From the NCBI GenBank assembly GCA_965371225.1, contig CBDUXP010000009.1, forward strand, positions 1-64,000: DNA of 64,000 bases, read 5' to 3'. Made by a program: the position numbers and the translations under genes. The DNA is from CBDUXP01 sp965371225 [NCBI: uncultured bacterium] (GTDB lineage: Bacteria > Abyssobacteria > SURF-5 > CBDUXP01). Below, piece by piece: positions 50,637 through 59,867 of the stretch (positions are counted from its first letter, which is position 1; every line of letters begins with the position of its first letter). The notes beneath the pieces were generated by a model. That model did no database searches. It was not told where the DNA came from and saw nothing but the letters and a program-made list of their open reading frames with translations.

Positions 50637-50906
50637 GTGACACCGGAAGGGGTCATCGACATTGGCCGCGAGGCCCTCATCATGACGCTGATTATCGGCG
50701 GGCCGCCGCTGCTGTCCGGCCTCGCCATTGGTCTCCTCATCTCGATTTTTCAGGCCGTGACCCAGATTCAGGAATTCACGCTCACCTTCGTCCCCAAGAT
50801 CATCGTGGTGTTTGTCGTGATCGTGATCTTCATGCCCTGGATGCTGCAGGTGTTCCTCAGCTACACCACGAGCTTGTTCATCGGCATTCCCGCAATGGTG
50901 CAGTAG
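50637..50906 (+). CDS. fliQ: Flagellar export protein FliQ
   Basis: I chose the GTG at 50637, preceded by AGAGG at about 8 nt, giving 89 residues, the normal FliQ length; a longer frame from 50538 would overlap the promoter. Two membrane helices hold the conserved GREALIMTLIIGGPPLL and LISIFQAVTQIQEFTLTFVP segments. FliQ forms the export gate in the inner membrane with FliP and FliR. It is the first gene of the cluster; fliP, usually just before it, is not within the window. Confidence 0.93.
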   Translation: MTPEGVIDIGREALIMTLIIGGPPLLSGLAIGLLISIFQAVTQIQEFTLTFVPKIIVVFVVIVIFMPWMLQVFLSYTTSLFIGIPAMVQ

Positions 50907-50908
50907 GC

Positions 50909-51688
50909 GTGGATATCCTCAACGCCCTGGCGCCATATAGCGAGCGCGGCGTGTTGATCTTCTTCCGTGTGGCGGGCGTGTTCTTGTTCTTTCCCCTGTT
51001 CGGCGGCCTCGCGGTCCCGAACACCGTCAAAATCGTGCTCGTGCTGGCCATCACCCTGCTGTTGGCAACGGTGATCCCGGCTCCCGCGGTGGCCCTGCCG
51101 GATACCGCCCTCGGGTGGGGATGGGCGGGGGCGCGGGAGTACCTGACCGGCATGGTGATGTCCGCCGGCATGCTCTTCCTATTTTCCAGCATTCAGATGG
51201 CGGGACAGCTCATCGATTTTCAGATGGGCTTCGGCGTGGTGAACGTGCTGGATCCGAGTACCAACGTGCAGGTCCCGGTCATGGGCCTGTTCCACAATGT
51301 GCTGGGGATTCTCATCTTTCTCACGATCAACGGCCACCATATGGTATTGCACACCCTCAGGGAGAGTTTCCAGGTGGTCCCGCTCACCCAAGCGGTCTTC
51401 AGCCCCGCGATCGTGGAGCATTTCGTCCTCATGTTCGGGGCGCTCTTCATCGCGGGCATCAAGCTGGCGGCCCCGGTCCTGGTGACCCTCCTGCTCTACA
51501 CGACGGGGATCGGCATCGTGGCCAAAACCGTCCCCACGATCAACTTGCTGATCGTGGGTTTTCCCATCCGCATCGGGTTGGGGCTGTTCACGGTGGCTGC
51601 GGCGCTGCCGGTGTTCGGCCCGCTCTTTCAGCGCGCCGTCGTGCAGATGATTCACGACGTGCGCACGCTGACGTACCTGATGGGTTAG
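50909..51688 (+). CDS. fliR: Flagellar export protein FliR
   Basis: GTG start 2 nt after fliQ. The 259-residue product has the FliR plan: several membrane helices, VLIFFRVAGVFLFFPLFGG near the N-terminus, and the QMAGQLIDFQMGFGVVNVLD segment typical of the family. FliR closes the FliPQR gate that the type III substrates pass through. Translation is probably coupled to fliQ. Confidence 0.95.
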   Translation: MDILNALAPYSERGVLIFFRVAGVFLFFPLFGGLAVPNTVKIVLVLAITLLLATVIPAPAVALPDTALGWGWAGAREYLTGMVMSAGMLFLFSSIQMAGQLIDFQMGFGVVNVLDPSTNVQVPVMGLFHNVLGILIFLTINGHHMVLHTLRESFQVVPLTQAVFSPAIVEHFVLMFGALFIAGIKLAAPVLVTLLLYTTGIGIVAKTVPTINLLIVGFPIRIGLGLFTVAAALPVFGPLFQRAVVQMIHDVRTLTYLMG

Positions 51689-51697
51689 GCGGAGACC

Positions 51698-52807
51698 GTG
51701 CCACAGAATCCGGCAGGTGGGGAAAAATCGGAAGCGGCGACCCCCCGGCGCCGCGAAGAGGTCCGGCGCCGCGGGCAGGTCGCCCGCAGTGTGGACCTCA
51801 CGGGGGCCCTCCTGCTGATCATTGCGCTGCTGACCCTCGCCTATCTGACGCCGCCGTTTACCCGGGACCTGATCGGCCTGCTCGGGGAACTCTTTGCCCG
51901 GGCTGGTACGACGACCCTCGCGGTGGCCGACATGACGCCGTTCACCACTGCGGTGCTGTTGCGCCTGGCCAATTTCTTCCTGCCCCTGTTTCTCGTGCTG
52001 TTCGTCATGGCGATCATGATCAATGCGGCGCAGGTGGGCGTCCTGTTTTCCGCGGAACCGCTGGCGCCGCGGTTCGAGAAGATCAATCCGATTAGCGGTC
52101 TGCAGCGCATGTTCTCCATGCGGTCCTTGGTGGAACTCGTCAAGTCCATTCTGAAGCTGACCGTCATTACGCTGGTGGCCTACCTCACCATTCGTGGCGC
52201 CCTGATGCAATTCCTGCTGGCCGGCCAACAGGAGACGGGGCAGATCATGCTGCTCATCGCCCAGGTGGCCTTTCGGGTGGCCTTCCGCTGCGCGCTGGCG
52301 CTCCTGATCATCGGCGCATTGGACTACGCCTTTCAGCGGTACCAATTCGAACAAGACATCATGATGACGCGGGAGGAAGTCCGGCAAGAGACCAAGGATT
52401 TCGAGGGCGATCCACAGGTGCGCGCGCGGGTCCGGCGCGTGCGGCGGCAGTTGGCGCAGCAGCGGATGATGGGGGAGGTGCCCACGGCCGACGTGGTCGT
52501 GACGAACCCCACCTTTCTCGCCGTGGCCATTCGCTATGACATGGAGAGTATGAGCGCCCCGCGCGTCGTCGCCAAGGGCGCGCGCCTCATGGCCGAGCGC
52601 ATCCGCGATGCCGCCACTGCGGCCGACGTGCCCATCGTGCAGGATGCAGGCTTGACGCAGGCCCTGTTCAAGAGCGTCGACGTGAACCAGAGCGTGCCCA
52701 TCACCCTGTACCGCACCGTGGCCGAGGTCTTGGCTTTCGTGTACCAGATAAATCGCCGGTCGCGCCGCAAGTGGGGCGACCTGCGGGAGGAGCACGCCGC
52801 GGCCTAG
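51698..52807 (+). CDS. flhB: Flagellar export switch protein FlhB (NPTF variant)
   Basis: GTG start 9 nt after fliR. The 369-residue product has the FlhB N-terminus (SEAATPRRREEVRRRGQVAR), four membrane helices, and the cytoplasmic autocleavage domain. The cleavage motif, NPTH in nearly all FlhB and YscU proteins, is here NPTF (N270, P271, T272, F273; codons at 52505-52516). Asn and Pro, which carry the cleavage chemistry, are intact. The rest (YDMESMSAPRVVAKGARLMA) is normal. FlhB switches export from rod/hook to filament subunits. A separate FlhB C-domain protein is encoded at 62720. Confidence 0.96.
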   Translation: MPQNPAGGEKSEAATPRRREEVRRRGQVARSVDLTGALLLIIALLTLAYLTPPFTRDLIGLLGELFARAGTTTLAVADMTPFTTAVLLRLANFFLPLFLVLFVMAIMINAAQVGVLFSAEPLAPRFEKINPISGLQRMFSMRSLVELVKSILKLTVITLVAYLTIRGALMQFLLAGQQETGQIMLLIAQVAFRVAFRCALALLIIGALDYAFQRYQFEQDIMMTREEVRQETKDFEGDPQVRARVRRVRRQLAQQRMMGEVPTADVVVTNPTFLAVAIRYDMESMSAPRVVAKGARLMAERIRDAATAADVPIVQDAGLTQALFKSVDVNQSVPITLYRTVAEVLAFVYQINRRSRRKWGDLREEHAAA

Positions 52808-52819
52808 CGGCGCACCGGC

Positions 52820-54913
52820 ATGGCGCAACCAGGGGCACCCGGCCTCACCTTCGCGAACCTGCTGCAACAGCGGGACCTGCTGATGAGCGGCGCCATTGTG
52901 GGCATCCTCTTCGTGATGCTCGTCCCGTTACCGCCCCTCGTGCTGGACGTGCTCCTGACGCTGAACATTGCGTTCGCGGTGCTCATCATTCTGGTCACCA
53001 TGTACGTGCGGGATCCGCTGGAGTTCAACGTGTTTCCCACCCTCCTGCTGGTCACCACCCTGTTCCGCCTGTCGCTGAACGTGGCCAGCACGCGCCTGAT
53101 TCTCCTGCACGCCTTCGCGGGCGAAGTCATTCAGTCCTTCGGCACATTCGTCGTCGGGGGCAACTACGTGGTCGGGCTCATCATCTTCGTGATCCTCGTG
53201 ACCATTCAGTTCGTCGTCATCACGCGCGGCGCCGGGCGCATCTCGGAGGTCGCGGCACGGTTCATGCTCGACGCGATGCCCGGGAAGCAGATGTCCGTCG
53301 ACGCAGACCTGAACGCGGGGCTCATCACCGAAGAGCAGGCGCGCAACCGCCGCCGGACCATCGAGCGGGAAGCGGACTTCTACGGCGCCATGGACGGCGC
53401 CACGAAGTTTGTCCGCGGCGATGCCATTGCGGCGGTGATCATCACCCTCATCAACATTCTCGGTGGCCTGATCGTCGGCGTCCTCCAGCGGGGCATGGGG
53501 GTGGGGGAGGCGGCGGCCACGTACACCATCCTGACCGTGGGGGACGGGCTCGTGGCCGTAGTGCCGGCGCTGCTCATATCCACCGCCGCGGGCATCATCA
53601 CCACCCGCTCCACGACGGAGCACGACTTGGGCACCGACATCGCCGAGCAGACGGTCCAGTATCCGCGCGCCTTGCTCGTGGCGACCGCGATGATGGTCAT
53701 CCTCGCGCTCATCCCCGGCCTGCCCACCGTGCCGTTCCTGCTGGTCGCGGCCGGCGTCGTCGGGGTGTACTACCAAGTCACCCAGACGCAGGAGCGCACG
53801 CAGGTGGCGGAGGAGAAGCGCGCCATCGCCGAGGCAGCGGCCGCGATGCCCGCCCGGGAACCGGAGAACGTGGAGGCGTTGCTGCAGGTGGACACGATGG
53901 AGGTGGAGATCGGCTACGGCCTGATCCCCATCGCCGATCCCAATCAGGGGGGCGACCTTCTGGATCGGATCACCGGTATCCGCCGCCAGACGGCGCTCCG
54001 CCTCGGCATCGTCGTGCCGCCGATTCGGATTCGGGACAACATGAGCTTGAAGGCGAACACGTACATGATCAAGATTCGCGGCGTGCCCGTGGCCGGCGGC
54101 GAACTGCTCCCCGGGCAACTCTTGGCCATGAACGCCGGGCTGGCGACGGAAAAGTTGGCCGGCGTGGAGACGCGGGAACCGGCCTTCGGCCTGGAAGCCG
54201 TCTGGATCGCGCCCTCCCAGCGGGAGCAGGCCGAGCAGGTGGGCTACACCGTCGCCGACCCCGCCACGGTGCTGGCCACGCATCTCACCGAAGTCATCAA
54301 CGGGCACGCCGCGGAGCTGCTCGGGCGCCAGGAGACCAGCAAGCTGCTGGACAACCTGAAGAACACCGCCGCGGCCCTGATCGAGGAGCTGAGCCCGGGT
54401 GTCCTGACGATCGGCGAAGTCCAGGCGGTCCTGCGCCGGTTACTCGGCGAGCGCGTGTCGATCCGCAATCTGGAGACCGTCCTCGAAGTGTTGGCGGACA
54501 TGGGCCGCCGCACGAAGGACGCCCTCCTGCTCACCGAATATGCGCGGCAGGCGCTGGCACCCTCCATCTGCCAGGACCTCGTGGATGAGAACCGCCAGCT
54601 CTACGTGATGACCGTGGATCCGCAACTGGAGCAAACGCTCAGCGATTCTGTACGGGAGACGGAAGGCACGCTCCAGCTCGTGCTGGAGCCCGGCTTGGGG
54701 CAGCGCCTGACGGCGGCGATTCAGCAGGAGGCGCAAGCGATGACGGTGCAGGGCCAGCAACCCGTCCTGCTCACGGCGCCCGGCGTGCGCCCGCACCTGC
54801 GGCGCCTCACCGCGGCGTCCCTGCCCAGCCTCGTCGTCCTGAGTTACAACGAGGTCGCGCCCGACGTGCAGCTGCGCACGGAAAGGATGGTACGGCTGAC
54901 CAGTGCAAGTTAA
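52820..54913 (+). CDS. flhA: Flagellar export protein FlhA
   Basis: ATG start 12 nt after flhB. This 697-residue protein has eight predicted membrane helices in the first 320 residues, the FHIPEP-type signature region (FNVFPTLLLVTTLFRLSLNV), RGDAIAAVIITLINILGGLI, and a large cytoplasmic domain that docks export substrates and chaperones. Length matches the family (about 690-700). Its end overlaps the flhF start by 11 nt. Confidence 0.97.
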   Translation: MAQPGAPGLTFANLLQQRDLLMSGAIVGILFVMLVPLPPLVLDVLLTLNIAFAVLIILVTMYVRDPLEFNVFPTLLLVTTLFRLSLNVASTRLILLHAFAGEVIQSFGTFVVGGNYVVGLIIFVILVTIQFVVITRGAGRISEVAARFMLDAMPGKQMSVDADLNAGLITEEQARNRRRTIEREADFYGAMDGATKFVRGDAIAAVIITLINILGGLIVGVLQRGMGVGEAAATYTILTVGDGLVAVVPALLISTAAGIITTRSTTEHDLGTDIAEQTVQYPRALLVATAMMVILALIPGLPTVPFLLVAAGVVGVYYQVTQTQERTQVAEEKRAIAEAAAAMPAREPENVEALLQVDTMEVEIGYGLIPIADPNQGGDLLDRITGIRRQTALRLGIVVPPIRIRDNMSLKANTYMIKIRGVPVAGGELLPGQLLAMNAGLATEKLAGVETREPAFGLEAVWIAPSQREQAEQVGYTVADPATVLATHLTEVINGHAAELLGRQETSKLLDNLKNTAAALIEELSPGVLTIGEVQAVLRRLLGERVSIRNLETVLEVLADMGRRTKDALLLTEYARQALAPSICQDLVDENRQLYVMTVDPQLEQTLSDSVRETEGTLQLVLEPGLGQRLTAAIQQEAQAMTVQGQQPVLLTAPGVRPHLRRLTAASLPSLVVLSYNEVAPDVQLRTERMVRLTSAS

Positions 54914-56015
54914 AAAATACCGCGCCGCCAATATGCAACAGGCGCTCGATCAGGTGCGCGCGGACCTGGGCCGCGACGCACTCATTCTCAACACGCGGAC
55001 CATCGAACGCGGCGGCCTCTTCCGGCTGTGGCAACGGCCACAAGTGGAGATCTCCGCCTCCCCCGACGTGCGCCTGCGCCCCCCCCCGGCGCCCGCGCCC
55101 GCGCGGGGGCCGCGCGCCGCGCCCCAGGCCCCGGCGGGTCCCGCCCTGGTCGAGGCCCTGACTGCCTTGCGCAAGCAGGTCGCCGCGCTGGCCGAGCAGA
55201 GCATCGAGTCGGGCAGTTTCCCGACTCCCCTGCGCGCCCACTACCGCCAGTTGGTGGATCGCGGCGTCAACGCGGCCCTCGCGCGCCAGTACCTGCGTCA
55301 GATCCATGACCGGTTCAGCGCCGCGGACGTGGCCGACGCGTTGAAGGTGCGCATGCAGTTGACCGAGTACATGCGCGCGGGTATTCGGGTCACGGGCGCG
55401 TTCGCGCTCCAGCCGAAGGGGCCCACCGTGATCGCGCTGCTGGGGCCGACCGGCGTGGGAAAAACGACGACGATCGCAAAGCTCGCGGCCCAGTACGCCA
55501 TCACCGACCGGCGCCGCGTGGGCCTCGTGACCGCCGACACCTACCGGATCGCCGCGGTCGAACAGTTGCGCGTCTACGCGGAGATTCTGCAGCTCCCGCT
55601 CGAAGTCGTGATGACTCCCAGCGAACTGCAGGCGGCCCTCGCGCGGTTCCAGGACAAGGATGTCATCCTGATCGACACGGCCGGCCGGAGCCCGACCGAT
55701 GCGACCAAGCTGCACGAGCTGGAAGGCATTCTGCAGGCCGCACAGCCCCACTACGCCGTGCTCTGCGTGAGCGCGACGACCCACTCCGACGACGTGCCGG
55801 CCATCGTGGACCGGTTCACCCTGGTGCCGTTGTCCAGCATCGTGCTGACCAAGCTGGACGAAACCATGCGCCCCGGCTGGATCCTGAACACCTGCACCGC
55901 CGTCGAGGCGCCGCTCGCGTACATCACGACGGGACAGAACGTGCCCGACGATATCGAGGTGGCGGATGCGGGTCGCCTGGTGGCCCGCGTCCTGGGTGAG
56001 GAGGCGGCGGCATGA
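54903..56015 (+). CDS. flhF: Flagellar GTPase FlhF
   Basis: GTG start inside the end of flhA (11-nt overlap). The 370-residue product has a basic N-terminal B domain, a Pro/Ala-rich linker (about 55-80) and a SRP-type NG GTPase: LLGPTGVGKTTTIAKLAAQY (P-loop near 180), VTADTYRIAAVEQL, LIDTAGRSPTD and LTKLDETMRPG. FlhF places the flagellum at the cell pole and works with FlhG, encoded next (4-nt overlap). Confidence 0.95.
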   Translation: MQVKKYRAANMQQALDQVRADLGRDALILNTRTIERGGLFRLWQRPQVEISASPDVRLRPPPAPAPARGPRAAPQAPAGPALVEALTALRKQVAALAEQSIESGSFPTPLRAHYRQLVDRGVNAALARQYLRQIHDRFSAADVADALKVRMQLTEYMRAGIRVTGAFALQPKGPTVIALLGPTGVGKTTTIAKLAAQYAITDRRRVGLVTADTYRIAAVEQLRVYAEILQLPLEVVMTPSELQAALARFQDKDVILIDTAGRSPTDATKLHELEGILQAAQPHYAVLCVSATTHSDDVPAIVDRFTLVPLSSIVLTKLDETMRPGWILNTCTAVEAPLAYITTGQNVPDDIEVADAGRLVARVLGEEAAA

Positions 56016-56905
56016 CCGACCAGGCCACTCAGCTCCGCGCCCTCGCCGCCGCCCGCACGCGCCGCCCGCGCATCGTCACGGTGACCAGCGGCAAGGGCGG
56101 GGTGGGCAAGACGAATATGCTCGTCAATCTCGGCATCGCGTTGCGGCAGCGCGGCCACCGCGTGGTGATCATCGACGCGGACCTCGGGCTGGCGAACGTG
56201 GATATCGTGTTGGGCTTAACGCCGGAGTTCACGCTGAAACACGTGCTGGACGGCGAGCGGGCCCTGCGCGATGTGCTCATTGATGGGCCAGGCGGCCTCC
56301 GGGTCGTGCCGGGCTGCAACGGGATTTCCCGCATCGCCGACCTGAGTGCGCGCAAGCGGCGGGAGCTGATGCAGGGGTTCAGCACCCTCGAAGCGGAAGC
56401 GGACTTCCTCCTGATCGACACCGCCGCCGGCCTCGGCCGGAACGTGGTGCACTTCGCCCTGGCGGCGGACGAGGTGGTGATCGTCACGACGCCGGAACCC
56501 TCCGCGGTGACGGACGCCTATGCCATGATCAAGGTGTTGCATCAGGAACGTGGCGTCCCACGCGCCGATCTCATCATTAATATGGCGCGGACGCGCGCGG
56601 AAGCCGTCGCGGTCGCCGACAAAGTCGCCAGCGTCGCCCACCGGTTCTTGCAGATGCGGATTCGCCCGCTGGGATACGTGTTGCAGGACGAACAGGTTCG
56701 GCAGGCCGTTATGCACCGGCAGCCGTTCTTGCTGCGTTCTCCGAAATCGCCCGCCGCGCGGGCCGTGCAGGCAATCGCGCAGGTGCTGGCGACGGGCGGC
56801 CCGGGCCCGGCCCTGCGCGAACGCGGTGGCTTACTGGAACGGTTGAGTGCGTTGTGGCGTCCGCCCGCGGTGCGCGACACACTGTTTACCCCGGCGAACC
56901 CGTAG
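56012..56905 (+). CDS. flhG: MinD-like ATPase FlhG (FleN)
   Basis: ATG overlapping the flhF stop. The 297-residue product is a ParA/MinD ATPase with SGKGGVGKTNMLVNLGIAL (deviant Walker A near 27-35), VVIIDADLGLANVDIVLGL (Walker A' Asp) and LLIDTAAGLGRNVVHFALAA. FlhG limits flagellar number by stimulating the FlhF GTPase and, in some species, by delivering FliM/FliN to the C-ring, which fits the fliM and fliN genes just downstream. A C-terminal membrane-targeting helix is not obvious. Confidence 0.94.
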   Translation: MTDQATQLRALAAARTRRPRIVTVTSGKGGVGKTNMLVNLGIALRQRGHRVVIIDADLGLANVDIVLGLTPEFTLKHVLDGERALRDVLIDGPGGLRVVPGCNGISRIADLSARKRRELMQGFSTLEAEADFLLIDTAAGLGRNVVHFALAADEVVIVTTPEPSAVTDAYAMIKVLHQERGVPRADLIINMARTRAEAVAVADKVASVAHRFLQMRIRPLGYVLQDEQVRQAVMHRQPFLLRSPKSPAARAVQAIAQVLATGGPGPALRERGGLLERLSALWRPPAVRDTLFTPANP

Positions 56906-56914
56906 CGTATGCCG

Positions 56915-56923
56915 TGCTATACT
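56915..56923 (+). promoter_or_regulatory. Extended -10 element before fliM
   Basis: TG-C-TATACT (TG at 56915-56916, TATACT at 56918-56923) in the 57-nt flhG-fliM gap is a good extended -10 box, without a clear -35. It may give fliM and fliN extra expression. Confidence 0.4.
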
Positions 56924-56962
56924 GGCAAACGCGCGCGGTTTCCCGCATAGCGCAGGGTCTGC

Positions 56963-57973
56963 ATGGCGGACATCCTTAGCCAAGACGAAGTCGACGCGCT
57001 CCTCAACGCGGTTACCGAAGGGGAGTTGCCGGCGGAAGAAGTGGGGGTGGACCCCGGCACCGGCGCCGCGGTGGTGGCCGCATCCACCCACGTCTCCCGG
57101 TATGACTTTCGGCGGCCCGACCGCGTCTCGAAGGAGCAGTTCCGCGGACTCCAAACCATGGCGGACTTCTTCGCCCGCGACCTCAGCACCTCGCTGTCGG
57201 TGTACCTGCGCCTGAACACACGCGTGTTCGTCACGAGCATCGACCAACTCACGTACGACGAGTTCATCCTGTCCATCGCGAATCCCACGTGCTTCAACGT
57301 GCTGGATTGCCGGCCCCTGGAAGGCAACGCGGTCCTGGAACTGAGCCCGCAGTTGGTGTTTCCCATCATCGAGCGCCTCCTGGGCGGCAAGGGCACCCCC
57401 CTCGACCACGCCCGGGAGTTGAGTGAAATTGAAAAGCGGCTCATCCTGAAGATCATCAACATCGTGCTCACCACTCTGACCAAGACGTGGTCCCACCTTG
57501 CGGACTTCCAGTTCAGTGTGGTCGCGCAGGAGAGCGATCCGCAGATCGTGCAGATCGTGACCGGCAGCGAGATCGTCATTCTCATCGGTTTTGAGATTCA
57601 CGTGGGGGATATTTCCGGCTCCATGAACATCTGTATGCCCGTCGTGGTGCTGGAGCCCGTCATGGAGCACATCGGTTCCGAGTTCACGTTTTCCGGTAGC
57701 CGCGTGCATCAGACCTCGGATGCCCGCCAGCGAATTGAAACGGTGCTGTCGAGCGTGGACGTCAGCGTGACCGCCTATCTCGGCGGCTCGAAGATTTCCG
57801 TGCGCGAGCTGTTGGCCCTGCGGCGAGGCGACACCCTGCGGCTGGACAATCACGTGCGCGATCAAGAGCGGGTGATTATTAGCGTCGGCGGTAAACCGAA
57901 GTACTACGCACGGATCGGCCGGTTGGGCGGTAAGGAAGCGTTGCAGATCGTCGCCCCCGTCGAAACAAGCTGA
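56963..57973 (+). CDS. fliM: Flagellar motor switch protein FliM
   Basis: This 336-residue protein has the N-terminal CheY-binding peptide (ILSQDEVDALLNAV, about 4-17), the FliM middle domain (FRRPDRVSKEQFRGLQTMAD; GGKGTPLDHARELSEIEKRL) and a C-terminal SpoA domain (YLGGSKISVRELLALRRGDT). It links the export apparatus, motor rotation and chemotaxis signal in the C-ring. It ends 8 nt before the fliN/Y gene. Confidence 0.96.
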   Translation: MADILSQDEVDALLNAVTEGELPAEEVGVDPGTGAAVVAASTHVSRYDFRRPDRVSKEQFRGLQTMADFFARDLSTSLSVYLRLNTRVFVTSIDQLTYDEFILSIANPTCFNVLDCRPLEGNAVLELSPQLVFPIIERLLGGKGTPLDHARELSEIEKRLILKIINIVLTTLTKTWSHLADFQFSVVAQESDPQIVQIVTGSEIVILIGFEIHVGDISGSMNICMPVVVLEPVMEHIGSEFTFSGSRVHQTSDARQRIETVLSSVDVSVTAYLGGSKISVRELLALRRGDTLRLDNHVRDQERVIISVGGKPKYYARIGRLGGKEALQIVAPVETS

Positions 57974-57981
57974 GTGGTGTC

Positions 57982-59013
57982 ATGAGCGACAATCTGTCCC
58001 AGGACGAACTCGACAAGCTGCTCGCCGGTGTGGAGGCCGAGGCGGACGAAGGCGGCACCGGCGACGACGCTGGGCTCGCAAACGCGGAGTTTTCCAGCCT
58101 GGAGTCCCTGTACAGCGGCGGCTGGGAACAACTGGCCAGCAACATGTCCCAAAGCTTGGGCCAGCCGGTGACGATCGACTTCGGGGTGGCGGCGAACCTG
58201 CCGGAAGGGGCGGTGCAAGACGACCTGGAAACCCTCGGGGTGCTGGCGCACTTTTCGCTCACGGCCGGGACCGAAGCGCGGCACGCCATAGTGCTGCAGG
58301 CCGAGGAGGTCGCCAAGCTCGGCGCACTGATTGGGGGCGACGACCCGGCCGGCGCCACCCTGACGGCCGACACCTTCCAGGCGGTTCTGGACTTCTTCGA
58401 CATGTCCCTGCCGATCGTGGCCGCCGCGCTCCAGAACGCCGTCAGCCAGCCGGTGGCGATTGGCGGCGTGGAAGGCGTCAACGCGGCCGATCCGTCCACC
58501 GAGTTCGATGCGGACGCCGTGGGGCTCGGGGGCGCCGTCGTCCGGCTCGAGTATGCGCTCAGCGTCGGCGATGCGGTCACCTGTCCCCTGATGTACACCC
58601 TTCCCCTGGCCCACGCGCGTGAGATTCTCAGCATGGCGCCAGATTTGCCGGTGGAGGTCATAGAGCCGGTCGACCGGGATGTCACGCGCGCCACCTTCGC
58701 CGAGTTCGATACGGCCCAGGGCCGGGCGGCCCCCGCGCTGGCAGGCGGGGCGGAGAACATGGACCTGATCCTCGATATCCAGCTCGAGGTGGTGGCGCGG
58801 TTAGGCAGCATCCAGATGCCGATTCGCGAAATCCTCAAGCTCGGCCCCGGCTCCATCATCGACATCGACCGCCCGGCCGACGCGCCCGTGGATCTCGTGG
58901 TGAACGAGAAACTCGTCGCGCATGGGGACATTGTGGTCGTGCAGGAAAACTTCGGCCTGAAGATTAGCGACGTCCTGAGCCCGCAAGAACGCATCGCCAG
59001 TCTCCGCCAGTAG
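57982..59013 (+). CDS. fliN: Motor switch protein FliN/FliY with CheY-binding-type N-terminus
   Basis: This 343-residue protein is much longer than classic FliN (about 130). The N-terminus NLSQDELDKLLAGV (4-17) repeats the CheY-binding motif of FliM. The middle (about 45-240) resembles the CheC/FliY phosphatase-like domain, though I cannot place its ExxN catalytic pairs with confidence. The C-terminus (about 255-343) is the SpoA domain of FliN (LDIQLEVVARLGSIQMPIRE, VVVQENFGLKISDVLSPQER). The architecture is that of FliY. It would form the lower C-ring with FliM. Confidence 0.9.
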   Translation: MSDNLSQDELDKLLAGVEAEADEGGTGDDAGLANAEFSSLESLYSGGWEQLASNMSQSLGQPVTIDFGVAANLPEGAVQDDLETLGVLAHFSLTAGTEARHAIVLQAEEVAKLGALIGGDDPAGATLTADTFQAVLDFFDMSLPIVAAALQNAVSQPVAIGGVEGVNAADPSTEFDADAVGLGGAVVRLEYALSVGDAVTCPLMYTLPLAHAREILSMAPDLPVEVIEPVDRDVTRATFAEFDTAQGRAAPALAGGAENMDLILDIQLEVVARLGSIQMPIREILKLGPGSIIDIDRPADAPVDLVVNEKLVAHGDIVVVQENFGLKISDVLSPQERIASLRQ

Positions 59014-59027
59014 GACCCGGCCCACCC

Positions 59028-59102
59028 ATGCCGCCGTCCGTTCAGAGCCCGTCCGCATCGGTCGCGGCGCGGCTGCCGCCGCGCTGGGGCGTGTCCCGCT
59101 GA
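59028..59102 (+). CDS. Possible short leader ORF coupled to fliA
   Basis: An ATG at 59028 opens a 24-codon frame whose TGA overlaps the fliA ATG (TGATG at 59100-59104). Nothing in the peptide is recognisable and no strong Shine-Dalgarno is seen. If translated it would couple fliA expression to ribosomes arriving from upstream. It may be chance. Confidence 0.2.
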   Translation: MPPSVQSPSASVAARLPPRWGVSR

Positions 59103-59860
59103 TGTCGGACACGGCGGTCGCGGAACTCTGGGCGGTGTACCGCGACACCGGGGATCCCGCGGCGCGCGAGCAGTTGATCCTGCACCATCTGCCTTTGGCC
59201 AAGTACATCGCCGCGCGCATGAAGCAGAAGGCCCCCAGCCACGTGGAAGAGGACGACCTCCTGGGCTGGGGCATCCTCGGCCTCATCGATGCGGTGGAAC
59301 GGTTCGAACCCGAACGGGACCTCCAGTTCACCACCTACGCGTCGTTCCGGATTCGCGGCACCATCATCGATCAGCTCCGCTCGTTGGATTGGGCGCCGCG
59401 CTCGCTGCGTGCCAAGGCGCGCAAACTGGAGGCCATGCGCCAGCATCTGCTGGATAGCCTGGGGCGCCTGCCCACCGAAGCCGAGCTGGCCGACAAGATG
59501 GACGTGACGCCGGAGGAGGTCTTCACCCTCGAATCGGAAATCCACGGCGCCTACGTGCTGTCGCTTGATGGGATCGTGTATTCGGGCACCGTGACCGATG
59601 GGGAGCGTACCCTCGAGGCATTCACGCCGGACCAGCGCACGCCGTCCCCCCTCGAAGCGACGCGCCGCCAGGACATCATCGACCGCCTGGCGGACGCCTT
59701 GGGCGAGCTGCCCGATCAGGAACGCCACGTGGTGGTGCTCTACTATGAAGAGGATCTCACGCTGAAAGAGATCGGGGCGGTGCTGAACCTGTCCGAATCC
59801 CGTATCTGTCAGATCCACCGTAAGGCCATGCGCGCGCTCCGGGCCGTGGCCGAGGCATAG
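59102..59860 (+). CDS. fliA: Flagellar sigma factor (FliA/WhiG type)
   Basis: This 252-residue sigma-70-family protein has region 2 (DDLLGWGILGLIDAVERF, FTTYASFRIRGTIIDQLR; about 50-100), region 3 (ARKLEAMRQHLLDSLGRLPT) and region 4 (ALGELPDQERHVVVLYYEED, SESRICQIHRKAMRALR). The SLDWAPRSLRAKAR stretch is the usual FliA linker. It directs late flagellar and chemotaxis genes. No anti-sigma FlgM is in the window. Confidence 0.95.
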   Translation: MSDTAVAELWAVYRDTGDPAAREQLILHHLPLAKYIAARMKQKAPSHVEEDDLLGWGILGLIDAVERFEPERDLQFTTYASFRIRGTIIDQLRSLDWAPRSLRAKARKLEAMRQHLLDSLGRLPTEAELADKMDVTPEEVFTLESEIHGAYVLSLDGIVYSGTVTDGERTLEAFTPDQRTPSPLEATRRQDIIDRLADALGELPDQERHVVVLYYEEDLTLKEIGAVLNLSESRICQIHRKAMRALRAVAEA

Positions 59861-59867
59861 GCGCGGC

